A DNA stretch of 64,000 nucleotides from Brevibacillus brevis (GTDB lineage: Bacteria > Bacillota > Bacilli > Brevibacillales > Brevibacillaceae): the NCBI RefSeq assembly GCF_031583145.1, contig NZ_CP134050.1, forward strand, positions 3,733,501 through 3,797,500, given 5' to 3'. Positions 53,395-62,461 of this stretch are shown here, in pieces. Numbering within the stretch: the first letter of the stretch is position 1; each line of letters starts with the position of its first letter. The notes beneath the pieces were generated by a model, which had not been told where the DNA came from, searched no databases, and was given only the letters and a program-made list of their open reading frames with translations. The position numbers were made by a program, and so were the translations under genes.

Positions 53395-54308
53395 TGTCCT
53401 TCGCTCCCTTTCAGTAGAGTTTCTAGCACTGCCATTCTCGTTGCCACGCCATTGGTCACTTGCTTTTGGATCAAGGAGGTTGCACTTTCGACCAGATCCG
53501 TATGGATTTCGACTCCGCGGTTGACTGGTGCCGGGTGCATGATAACCGCGCCTGGCTTCATCGATCTTGCCCGCTCCAGCGTCAAGCCGTGAGCCTGGTG
53601 GTACTCTTCCTTGGAAATGTACAGCGACTCGGTGTGACGCTCGAGCTGGACGCGCAGCATCATGACGACATCCGCCGTCTGGACCGCTTCGTCCATCCCG
53701 ACGACCTTCACCCCGCTTGGAATTTGCGCGGGCTGCGGCATCATGCTCGCCGGCCCGGAGAGGAGCAGCTTCACGCCCAGCTTGGGCAGTGCGTGCAGAT
53801 GCGAGCCCAGCACCCGGCTGTGGCGCAGGTCGCCGATGATCGACACCGTCAGCCCCTCTAGTCGGCCAAATTGCTGCTTCATGGTCAACAGATCAAGCAG
53901 GCACTGGGTTGGGTGCTCATTCGTGCCGTCGCCCGCATTGATGAGGCGCAGGTCCACGCTTGCAGCCAGCTCTTGCAGGAGCCCTTCTTTTTTGGTGCGG
54001 ATAACGGCTGCCTCCACCCCCATCGCTTCCAGCGTGCGGATCGTGTCGTAGACCGTCTCGCCCTTCACTGCCGAGGAGGTTTCCGGTATGAAGTTTAACA
54101 CGTGTGCCCCCAGCCGCTTTTGGGCGACTTCAAAGGAGAAGCGCGTCCGGGTGCTGGCCTCGAAAAACAGGTTGGCGACAAAGCGTCCGCGCAGGATGTC
54201 CGCCTGCTCTCCCGGGCGATCCGCCCAGTACGCCGCTCTGTCCAGCAGCCGTTCAATCTGCTCTCTGGTCATCTCTTTCAAACCAATCAGGTGACCCGTG
54301 TTGTTCAT
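53361..54308 (-). CDS. pyrB: Aspartate carbamoyltransferase catalytic subunit
   Basis: A 315-aa enzyme condensing carbamoyl phosphate with aspartate. It shows the carbamoyl-phosphate loop FFEASTRTRFSFEVA, the AVKGETVYDTIRTL segment, the second-substrate motif MHPAPVNRGVEIH and GDGTNEHPTQCLLDLLTM. No regulatory PyrI is present, as usual in Firmicutes. Expression is set by the third PyrR attenuator directly upstream. Confidence 0.97.
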   Translation of the reverse strand: MNNTGHLIGLKEMTREQIERLLDRAAYWADRPGEQADILRGRFVANLFFEASTRTRFSFEVAQKRLGAHVLNFIPETSSAVKGETVYDTIRTLEAMGVEAAVIRTKKEGLLQELAASVDLRLINAGDGTNEHPTQCLLDLLTMKQQFGRLEGLTVSIIGDLRHSRVLGSHLHALPKLGVKLLLSGPASMMPQPAQIPSGVKVVGMDEAVQTADVVMMLRVQLERHTESLYISKEEYHQAHGLTLERARSMKPGAVIMHPAPVNRGVEIHTDLVESATSLIQKQVTNGVATRMAVLETLLKGSEGQWEPSLATANY

Positions 54309-54339
54309 CGTGAATCCCTCCGTTTAATCTGATGTGATG

Positions 54340-54460
54340 AAAGAAAAAGCTTCTTGCCTTCGCGTGGCCGTCATGGCTGGCGAGACAAGAAGCTGCTAGT
54401 AGTTCTCCCTTTTCGGGCAGGGGAAACAGCGTTCTATGCCTTGCCAGCCTCTCGGGACTG
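54340..54460 (-). promoter_or_regulatory. PyrR attenuator 3 (pyrP-pyrB)
   Basis: The PyrR-binding loop on the minus strand is AGTCCCGAGAGGCT (54459-54446), an exact match to the consensus. The terminator stem AGCTTCTTG (54394-54386 with 54356-54348) is followed by TTTTTC. UMP-bound PyrR would promote termination before pyrB. Confidence 0.9.
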
Positions 54461-54493
54461 GATTTAAAGGAATCAGGAACGTTACGTTTTCGT

Positions 54494-55840
54494 TTATGCT
54501 TGTTCGTTTTGCGCTTCGCCCATCGCGGATTCCTTGCCCGGCAGAATGACGTGCAGGATGATCCCGAGGAAGGTGGCGAACGCAATATTGTCGATGGTCA
54601 GATCATTCAGGAAAGGAATGCCTGTGCCTGCGAAGCTGATTTTGTACCCGCCGATGCCCGTCACGAGAATGGCTGCCGCGAGCACCATGTTGCGCTTGTT
54701 GGCAAAGTCCACTTTGTTCTCCACGTACATCCGCAGACCTTGGGCCGCGATGATCCCGAACAGGATGATGGAGACGCCGCCCAACACCGGCGTTGGGATG
54801 CTCATGAGGAGCGTGCTGATTTTTCCGATGAAGGCGAACAGAATGGCCAGGACGGCAGCCAGACCGATAACCACGCGGCTGAATACCCGGGTGATCGCCA
54901 GTACGCCGATGTTTTCGCCGTACGTAGTCGCAGGCGGCCCGCCGATGAAAGCCGCGAGCGAGGTGGCGATCCCGTCGCCGAGCAAGCTGCGGTGCAGCCC
55001 GGGATCTTTCATCAGATCGCGGTCCATGACTTTGCTCGTGACCAGCAGGTGCCCCAGATGCTCGGCCAGCGTAACGAACGCGACTGGCGCGATCACCAGT
55101 GCCGCTACCCATGCCGAGGGATTTCCCATGACTGCTGTGATTTCGCCAAACTTGAAGTGCGTGGTGAACATCGCTCCAAAACCGACTAGCCACGGCGCTT
55201 CCGCTACCTTCTGAAGGTCGATCAAGTCCGGGTGGCGCAGCAGGGTGTAGACATAGCCTGCGATGATGCCGATCAGGATCGGGATCAGACCCAGGAAGCC
55301 TCGCAGAAGAACTGCTGCCAGAATGGTGACGATCATGGTCACCAGGGAAATTTCGATCGAGGTCAAGGACAGCTGCGATTGTCCGTCTACCGTTACCTTT
55401 GTCGCCATGTCTACGGCCACACCGGCGAGGCTCAGCCCGATGACGACGATGACAGATGCGATGACCACCGGTGGCAGTACTTTATCGATCCATTTGACAC
55501 CGGCCTGTTTGACGATGGCCGCCACGATGATGTAGACCAGACCGGAGAGAAAGCACCCGAGCAAGGCGGTCCCTACGCCATGGGAGGCGGTCACCGCGAT
55601 GATCGGTCCGATGAAGGCGAATGAGGAGCCCAGGTAGTTGGGAATCTTCCCTTTTGTAATCCACAGGAACAAGAGGGTACCGATCCCGCTTGTAAACAGT
55701 GCTGTGGCTGGATCCAGTCCGGTCAGGATCGGTACGAGCACCGTCGAGCCAAACATGGCGAATAAATGCTGGATGGATAATGGCAACAGCTTTTTCAGTT
55801 CGGGTGTTTCGTGAACATCGATGAAAGAATTCCGGCTCAT
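54494..55840 (-). CDS. pyrP: Uracil permease (NCS2 family)
   Basis: A 448-aa proton symporter with about twelve to fourteen helices. It has the NCS2 features LLPLSIQHLFAMFGSTVLVPIL, FAFIGPIIAV, VAFVTLAEHLGHL (substrate-binding Glu) and the signature PATTYGENIGVLAITRV (second binding Glu/Asn). It imports uracil for salvage. The start at ATG 55840 follows GGGGGAAG. It is the second gene of the pyr operon, flanked by attenuators on both sides. It is also called uraA. Confidence 0.94.
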   Translation of the reverse strand: MSRNSFIDVHETPELKKLLPLSIQHLFAMFGSTVLVPILTGLDPATALFTSGIGTLLFLWITKGKIPNYLGSSFAFIGPIIAVTASHGVGTALLGCFLSGLVYIIVAAIVKQAGVKWIDKVLPPVVIASVIVVIGLSLAGVAVDMATKVTVDGQSQLSLTSIEISLVTMIVTILAAVLLRGFLGLIPILIGIIAGYVYTLLRHPDLIDLQKVAEAPWLVGFGAMFTTHFKFGEITAVMGNPSAWVAALVIAPVAFVTLAEHLGHLLVTSKVMDRDLMKDPGLHRSLLGDGIATSLAAFIGGPPATTYGENIGVLAITRVFSRVVIGLAAVLAILFAFIGKISTLLMSIPTPVLGGVSIILFGIIAAQGLRMYVENKVDFANKRNMVLAAAILVTGIGGYKISFAGTGIPFLNDLTIDNIAFATFLGIILHVILPGKESAMGEAQNEQA

Positions 55841-55895
55841 AGCTTTTGCTTCCCCCTGTGTGTATTTCTTCCTTGTCTCTCCCATGGCGACGCAA

Positions 55896-55983
55896 ACAAA
55901 AAGCCTCTTTGCGCAGGCACAAAGAGGCTACCTTCTCCATGGACATGGGAAGTTTCTTGCCTCTTGTCGACCTCACGGGATCG
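55896..55983 (-). promoter_or_regulatory. PyrR attenuator 2 (pyrR-pyrP)
   Basis: The binding loop on the minus strand is GATCCCGTGAGGTC (55982-55969). The terminator AGCCTCTTT / AAAGAGGCT (55929-55921 with 55910-55902) is followed by TTTTTGTTT. Confidence 0.88.
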
Positions 55984-56010
55984 CAGTTAAAGAGGTATAT
56001 TTCGTTTTCG

Positions 56011-56770
<760 letters not shown>

Positions 56771-56874
56771 CGAAAAAAGGGATATTTCCTCTGAAAATAT
56801 TTATCCTACCTGCTCCTTTTGTTTAATCCAAGTAAAATTGCAACCTCATGGCCATGGCAGCAGCCCCTGATTGC

Positions 56875-58236
56875 CTATGGTTGTGGCTGCGGCTTCCCTT
56901 CCCAATAGACACTGATCCACTGCGGCGTGTAGTTGGCATAAAAGCCGATCTCGCCTGTCACGTGGCGCAGCACTTCGCTCTCTTTCCCTTGCGCTGACAG
57001 GAATAGAGAGCCACGCTCCGGGGTGTCCAAGCGCACAAAGAGAACCTCATCGCCCGCTGGCGATGGGTGCGGGAAATAGTCCGCCGTGCTTTCGCTGCCT
57101 TGGGTGACTGGTTTGGCTGCGGCATCGCCCGCCTGCTGCCAGATGCGCTGGCCGGGAACCATGACTTTTTTCGGATCGTAATGGTATTCCGTCCCCTTTC
57201 CACGGGTGAAAAACAGGGAGTAAGGAGCAGACCGTGTCCATGCTGGCGCACCGTCCACCATGTCCGGCTGGCTGATCGAAATGACCTTGCCGCTTGGATC
57301 GGCCAGCTTCAGGTGCTTTCCAGAGGTGGCCATCCGGTCCGTTCCCTCGATAAACGCCAGCTTCTTGCCGTCCGGCGACCATGTGAGCCAATCCGGGTTG
57401 ATGAGTCCGGTCCCCAATTCAGTCGACTTCTTTTTCGGATGGCTGAGGTCAAAGAGCTGGATTGGGACTCCATCAGCAGACAAGGAGCCGGAGTTATACT
57501 GCACGTAGTAACCGACGTGCGCCCCGTCAGGCGAAACCGCCATCGCCCGCGGTGCCCAGGCGTAGATCCCTTCATCCACGTTTGGCGGCGCCGCGATCGG
57601 GTACGACGCCGCTTGCTTGCCCGAAAGGTCGCGCAGGCTCAGTGCCATGGCCCGGTTTCTCTCGGCTGCAGTCGATACCAGCAGCTGTTTTCCGTCAGGC
57701 ATCCAGGAAAAATCCACGAAGTCTGGCGCTGTGCTGAGCACCTCTTTTGCCTGGCTGTCCTGCAGCTCCTTTACCAGGAAGAGCTGCTTGGGATTATCAA
57801 CGCTGCCCGTGTTCACGAAGTAGGCGACCTGCCGGGCAACCGGGGACCATTTTGGCTGGTCCATGACGGGGCGATCATCCACTTGGAACGCTCCCGTGCC
57901 GTTCTCCCTTACCGCCCAAAGGTAGCCAGGTGTAGCGTACGTATCCTCTCCGCTGTGCTTCACATACAACAGCCATTTCCCGTCCGCTGACCAGCCGACG
58001 ATCTCGGATACACCGTCCGTTGTCAGTTGCTTGGGCAAAGCGCCGCTATCCCGTCCGTCCAGCAGCCAGAGATGGCCTTGATTGGTAAAGGCGATCTTCG
58101 CCGGGACTGCCTCCTTTCCCACCCGCAGCGGTTGCTGTGTCCTTTGCTGCTCCTGCGCCTGCACTTGACCGGCACTAGCTGCGAGCGCAGCGGCAATCGT
58201 CACTGCCCACATCCACCCGCTCCATTTTTTCCTCAT
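56875..58236 (-). CDS. Secreted TolB-like beta-propeller protein
   Basis: A 453-aa exported protein. Residues 1-31 form a signal peptide (MRKKWSGWMWAVTIAAALAA, ending near AGQVQAQ). The rest is a series of PD40-type propeller blades: IVGWSADGKWLLYV, QPKWSPVARQVAYF, DFSWMPDGKQLLV, AMAVSPDGAHVGYY, WLTWSPDGKKLAFI and HPSPAGDEVLFVRL. No catalytic domain follows, so it is not a peptidase. The role is unknown, perhaps a sensor or scaffold on the cell surface. ATG 58236 has AAGGAGAGG. Confidence 0.78.
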   Translation of the reverse strand: MRKKWSGWMWAVTIAAALAASAGQVQAQEQQRTQQPLRVGKEAVPAKIAFTNQGHLWLLDGRDSGALPKQLTTDGVSEIVGWSADGKWLLYVKHSGEDTYATPGYLWAVRENGTGAFQVDDRPVMDQPKWSPVARQVAYFVNTGSVDNPKQLFLVKELQDSQAKEVLSTAPDFVDFSWMPDGKQLLVSTAAERNRAMALSLRDLSGKQAASYPIAAPPNVDEGIYAWAPRAMAVSPDGAHVGYYVQYNSGSLSADGVPIQLFDLSHPKKKSTELGTGLINPDWLTWSPDGKKLAFIEGTDRMATSGKHLKLADPSGKVISISQPDMVDGAPAWTRSAPYSLFFTRGKGTEYHYDPKKVMVPGQRIWQQAGDAAAKPVTQGSESTADYFPHPSPAGDEVLFVRLDTPERGSLFLSAQGKESEVLRHVTGEIGFYANYTPQWISVYWEGKPQPQP

Positions 58237-58260
58237 GGGAACCTCTCCTTTCTCCGAATG

Positions 58261-58304
58261 AAAAAACGCCAGAGACGATGGCATACCTATCTTCCCTAGC
58301 GTTT
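58261..58304 (-). terminator. Terminator downstream of VOC gene
   Basis: On the minus strand, AAAACGC...GCGTTTTTT with a bulged inner stem (58261-58267 with 58298-58304). It ends the lspA-rluD-VOC transcript. Confidence 0.6.
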
Positions 58305-58331
58305 TCCAATCCCCCATCGTTTATGTAGCGG

Positions 58332-58733
58332 CTACACAGATGCAGGCTGAAGAAGCAAATATGGATTTCCGTAAAGATCGGTAAATACCGCCTCGGTCCC
58401 GTACATCACATCGCGAGGCTCGGACAAGAACGTCACGCCTCTCTGGCGGAACACCTCATACGTTCCATGGAGGTCGTCCGTATGCCACACCCACATCGGG
58501 TTTTTCCCGACCTGTGCGAGCATTTGCTCGGCCACGTCTTCCCTGTGCCAATGCGTCGGATCGTGGAGGACGATTTCCAGCTCCTGATCCGGCAGCCCGA
58601 TCGTCAGCCAGCGCGAACCGTTGTCCATCCGCGAGTCCATCCGCTTTTCAAATCCGAGCTTTTCCGTGTAAAAGCGCAGCGCCTCTTCGCAATCGCGCAC
58701 ATACAACGTCAGATGCGCCAATTTTTTTAACAT
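58332..58733 (-). CDS. VOC family protein (glyoxalase/bleomycin-resistance fold)
   Basis: A 133-aa protein of the single-pair VOC type. It has LAHLTLYVRDCEEALRFYTEKLGF, WLTIGLPDQELEIVLH, MWVWHTDDLHGTYEVFRQRG and FTDLYGNPYLLLQ. A metal site would use His7, Glu52 and Glu/Asp near the end. The reaction is unknown. Members include glyoxalases and dioxygenases of unknown substrate. It lies 15 bp after rluD on the same strand. Confidence 0.82.
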   Translation of the reverse strand: MLKKLAHLTLYVRDCEEALRFYTEKLGFEKRMDSRMDNGSRWLTIGLPDQELEIVLHDPTHWHREDVAEQMLAQVGKNPMWVWHTDDLHGTYEVFRQRGVTFLSEPRDVMYGTEAVFTDLYGNPYLLLQPASV

Positions 58734-58748
58734 CCGGACACCCCGTCC

Positions 58749-59678
58749 CTACGATTGTTTGAGCAATGAAATGACATCGACCATGTCCTGCGGCAGCGGC
58801 GCTTCAAATTCCAGGTGCTCCCCTGTCCGCGGATGCACGAACCCGAGCGTCTTGGCGTGCAAGGCCTGACCGCCAAGCTCCAGCGTGTTTTTCGGACCGT
58901 ATTTGGGATCGCCCGCCAGCGGATACCCGATGTACTTCATGTGCACGCGGATTTGATGAGTACGCCCCGTCTCCAGCTTGAGCTCTACCAACGTGTACTC
59001 CTTGAAGCGATCGAGGACGATGAAGTGCGTCACCGCCGGCTTGCTGTTCTCAAAGACGACCGCCATCTGCTGGCGGTTCTTCGGATCGCGTCCAATAGGG
59101 GCATCGATCGTGCCCATTTCGTGCGGAATCACACCGTGCACGATCGCCACGTACTTGCGGTTGACGGTGTGCTCCTTCAATTGTTCGGCCAGCCCCATGT
59201 GCGCCTTGTCGTTTTTGGCGACCATCAAAAGACCGGACGTATCCTTGTCGATCCGGTGCACGATGCCCGGACGAAGCACGCCGTTGATCCCCGACAAATC
59301 TTTGCAGTGGGCGAGGAGGCCGTTGACCAGCGTCCCGCTGTAATGTCCCGGTGCTGGATGCACGACCAGCCCGCGCGGCTTGTTGACCACGACGACATCC
59401 GCGTCTTCGTACACGATATCCAAAGGCATCGACTCGGGCTTGATCGCCATTTCTTTCGGCGGCGGCACCCGCAAAGTCACCTCGTCATCCGCTTGCAGCT
59501 TGTAGTTGCTCTTTACGGCTTCCCCGTTGACGGTTACCCGTCCTTCCTTGATCCATGCCTGTACCTGCGACCGGGACCAGTCTTCATTTTGCAACGTAAT
59601 GTATTTGTCGATCCGTTCGCTGATGTCCGTGGAATCAGCCGTCCAATCGTAACGTTCAAACAATTGCGTGTCGTTCAT
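58749..59678 (-). CDS. rluD: RluA/RluD family ribosomal pseudouridine synthase
   Basis: A 309-aa enzyme converting uridines in 23S rRNA (helix 69 in E. coli RluD) to pseudouridine. It has an N-terminal S4 RNA-binding domain (WIKEGRVTVNGEAVKSNYKL). The catalytic motif HRIDKDTSGLLMVAK contains the essential Asp, followed by KLETGRTHQIRVHMKYIGYPLAGDPKYG. It sits next to lspA, an order conserved in Firmicutes, where the B. subtilis homologue is ylyB. The substrate position is not proven. Confidence 0.9.
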   Translation of the reverse strand: MNDTQLFERYDWTADSTDISERIDKYITLQNEDWSRSQVQAWIKEGRVTVNGEAVKSNYKLQADDEVTLRVPPPKEMAIKPESMPLDIVYEDADVVVVNKPRGLVVHPAPGHYSGTLVNGLLAHCKDLSGINGVLRPGIVHRIDKDTSGLLMVAKNDKAHMGLAEQLKEHTVNRKYVAIVHGVIPHEMGTIDAPIGRDPKNRQQMAVVFENSKPAVTHFIVLDRFKEYTLVELKLETGRTHQIRVHMKYIGYPLAGDPKYGPKNTLELGGQALHAKTLGFVHPRTGEHLEFEAPLPQDMVDVISLLKQS

Positions 59679-59742
59679 GTAAGTCTCCTCGTCAAATTTC
59701 TGTCCAGGCTACCGCTAGTATCATCGAAAACGGCTGTTTCCA

Positions 59743-60195
59743 TTACCGGCCCTGTTTTTTCCCCTCGAGCAATACATCCAGCAAGAGCAGCACAACCCCG
59801 ATCGTAATGGCCATGTCCGCCACGTTGAAAATCGGGAAGTTGATCAGCGTGAAGTCAAGGAAATCCACGACTTGGCCCGTAGTCGCACGGTCGATGAAAT
59901 TGCCCACTGCGCCGCCCAGCACGAGCGAGAGGGCAAACGATACGCGGGGCTGCTTTTTGCCGATGCGGATCAGGGAATAGATGATGCCGATGACAACTGC
60001 CAGCGTGATGACGATGAACAGCCAGCGTTGATTTTGCAAGATGCCGAATGCTGCTCCCATGTTGCGGTGGGAGGTGAGATGAAACACGTTTGCGATGAGG
60101 GGAATCGACTCTCCCCGCTCCATATAGGTCAAAACCAGATGCTTGGTCCACTGATCAAGCGCGATAATGATGACAGCAATGAGATAATACAACAA
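59743..60195 (-). CDS. lspA: Signal peptidase II (lipoprotein signal peptidase)
   Basis: A 150-aa membrane aspartyl protease cleaving prolipoprotein signal peptides. It has four hydrophobic helices with the conserved ALDQWTKHLV, HLTSHRNMGAAFGI (family NxGAAFxxL), ALVLGGAVGNFIDRA (catalytic Asp in GNxxDR) and VDFLDFTLINFPIFNVADMAI (second catalytic Asp in FNxAD). The start is TTG at 60195, seven bases after GGAGG. It is the first gene of lspA-rluD-VOC. Confidence 0.95.
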   Translation of the reverse strand: MLYYLIAVIIIALDQWTKHLVLTYMERGESIPLIANVFHLTSHRNMGAAFGILQNQRWLFIVITLAVVIGIIYSLIRIGKKQPRVSFALSLVLGGAVGNFIDRATTGQVVDFLDFTLINFPIFNVADMAITIGVVLLLLDVLLEGKKQGR

Positions 60196-60267
60196 TGGAA
60201 ATCCTCCTTCGTCTGACTCGATCAGCCTATCTTCCCAACGTCAAATGTACATTTTACCACAGGGCCC

Positions 60268-60909
60268 CTACCCGAACAAGCGGCGTGCCTTTTTGTACAG
60301 CCGATACCCTTTGCGCACGGCATCCAGCACCCACAGCGGGAATTTCCAGCCGCGGTCCTTTAAGAACGGAAGATAGATGCGGTAATAGGCCTTGCGCAAA
60401 TCTTTCCACTTGCTGTCCGGAATGTTTTTGTAATAGTCCGAGACGTCAATCAAATAGCCGCGACCTTGATCCATGAGTACGTTTTTTCCGTGGACATCGT
60501 GGGGATACAGCCCTCTCTTCCTCGCTTCCGCAAGTGCCGCCTCCACATCTTCAATCACCTGGGGCGGAATCGGTATGCCGTAGCGCACGCAATCGAACAG
60601 AGGGATGCCCTGGATCCGCTTCAGCACCAAGTACCCTTCCCCATAATGGTAGCAGGCGGGAAAAGAAGGCGTCTCTCCCAGCTTCCGATACACCTCGACC
60701 TCCTGCTCCCAGCCCGGGCGTCCGGGTGCGTACAGCTTGAGCACCAGTCTCGGGTAGTCGGGATGGGCGAAAACTGCAGCGTAATTGCCGGTGCCGACCA
60801 CCTCCCACGGGTAAGGGGTATGCAGGACGACAACGGGATCATCCGGAGAGCGGCTTTCGATTTTGACCTCTTGCAAAAAGCTATCCAGCACGTGTTGATC
60901 GATACGCAT
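60268..60909 (-). CDS. Small protein-kinase-fold protein
   Basis: A 213-aa protein with the conserved core of serine/threonine or aminoglycoside-type kinases. There is a nucleotide loop VVGTGNYAAVFAHPDYPRLVLKLYAP with the ATP-binding Lys in VLKLY. The catalytic loop is HDVHGKNVLMD, where the usual HxDxxxxN becomes H-D-V-H-G-K-N. The metal site is YLIDVSDY (DFG position IDVSD). The domain is short. The substrate is unknown. In Bacillus similar orphan kinases sit next to lspA-like genes or cell-envelope genes. Confidence 0.7.
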   Translation of the reverse strand: MRIDQHVLDSFLQEVKIESRSPDDPVVVLHTPYPWEVVGTGNYAAVFAHPDYPRLVLKLYAPGRPGWEQEVEVYRKLGETPSFPACYHYGEGYLVLKRIQGIPLFDCVRYGIPIPPQVIEDVEAALAEARKRGLYPHDVHGKNVLMDQGRGYLIDVSDYYKNIPDSKWKDLRKAYYRIYLPFLKDRGWKFPLWVLDAVRKGYRLYKKARRLFG

Positions 60910-61017
60910 AGGACCTCATCTCTTTTTCGTCAGCGACTTCTACTCCTTGATTCTAGCAAAAGACCTTCCCGAAAAAAAGAAAAGAACCGCGTCGTCATGA
61001 CGGGCCCTCTCCTTCGC

Positions 61018-62444
61018 TTACACATTGACCTCCAAAAACCAGTCGCGAATCGCTTCTTTCAGCTTTTCCAGCGCCGCTTTGTTCGTCGCCTCGCAGTAGA
61101 TGCGGACGAGCGGCTCCGTCCCCGAAGTTCGGATCAGCACCCAATGACCGTCGTCTAGCATCAGCTTGATTCCGTCCAGCCGGTTGACATCCTGCACGAA
61201 ATAAGCGCCGACACTCCTCGGCGGGGAGGACAGCATCTCTTCGATCCATTTGTCTTTGTGGGGTAGGCGCATATCGAGACGCTCATGGAACAGCTCGCCA
61301 AACTCGTCGTGGACATCCCGCAAGATCTGGTCGATCCCTTTTCCCTCCACCGCGCACATCTCCGCCAGCAGCAGGTTGATCAGGACGCCATCCTTCTCCG
61401 GGATATGGCCGAGAATGCTGGCTCCCCCGCTCTCCTCCCCGCCGATCAGCACGTCTCCTTTCAGCATGTGCTCACCGATGTACTTGAACCCTACCGGCGT
61501 CTCTACCAGTTCAAGCCCGTACGCTTCCGCCATTCTGTCGAGCAATGCGTTGTCGCCACCGTGCGGACGATTTTGCCGGACAGCTTGCGGTTTTTGACGA
61601 GATGATAGGTCAAGAGCACAAGCACATCGTTGGGCGGAATGTACTGGCCGAAGCGGTCCACGACACCGAAACGGTCGGCGTCTCCGTCATTCGCCAGACC
61701 GAGAGTGGCTCGCCTGTCGACGACTTCTTTTTTCAGCAGGGCGAGATGCTTGTCGTTTGGCTCAGGCAGGTCTCCGCCAAACGTTGCGTCCGGCGTCTCC
61801 CGTATGCCCACGGCCCTTACTCCCGCTTCACACAAGAGGCCGGTTACGTACCCCGTCCCTGCGCCGTGCATCGCATCGACAACGACTTCCAGGGAGGAAC
61901 GCTTCAACGCTTCCATGTTGACCAGCCTGCGCAGATGCGCCTCGTAGTGCGGGCGCAGCACAATGATCTGGAGGAGCTTGGCTGCCGCCGCTTCTTTCAA
62001 GGGCATGGTCCGCACGTCGCCTGATCGCTGGATCTCGGCTATCCACTGCTCCAATCGCTTCGTAATCGCAGGTGTGGCAGGCCCCGCGTAATCGGGGATG
62101 TACTTCATCCCGTTGTATTCCGGAGGGTTGTGGCTCGCGGTGATCATCACGGCTCCGCTCGCCGCGAAGTGCTTGACTCCGAAGGCAACAGCAGGAGTCG
62201 GCGCCGCTTCGTTGACCAGATAGGTGCGAATCCGGTTAGCCGTGAGGACGCGTACGACCTCCTCCGCAAAGCGGCCGCCCAGAAAACGGGTGTCGTGGCC
62301 GACGAGAATAGCCTGCTCCTGTCGGCCTGTCTCTATCGTATAGCTGGCGATCGCCTGAGCGACGATCCGCACATTTTCCATCGTGAAGTCCTCTGCCACG
62401 ATGGCACGCCAACCGTCCGTACCGAATCGGATCGCACTCTTCAT
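61018..62444 (-). pseudogene. Phosphoglucomutase/phosphomannomutase, frameshifted
   Basis: Two overlapping frames together give a full 475-aa alpha-D-phosphohexomutase. The N-terminal frame (62444-61503) has the phosphoserine loop TASHNPPEYNGMKY and metal loop NDGDADRF. The C-terminal frame (61545-61018) has the sugar loop GGEESGG and phosphate loop RTSGTEPLVRIY. The frames join near 61543-61548, where adding one T after ACGCAT restores VATTHLLDRMAEAYGL. All active-site loops are intact, so this may be a recent mutation or a sequencing error. The enzyme interconverts hexose 1- and 6-phosphates. Confidence 0.85.
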
Positions 62445-62461
62445 TTTCTCTCTCCTCTCCC

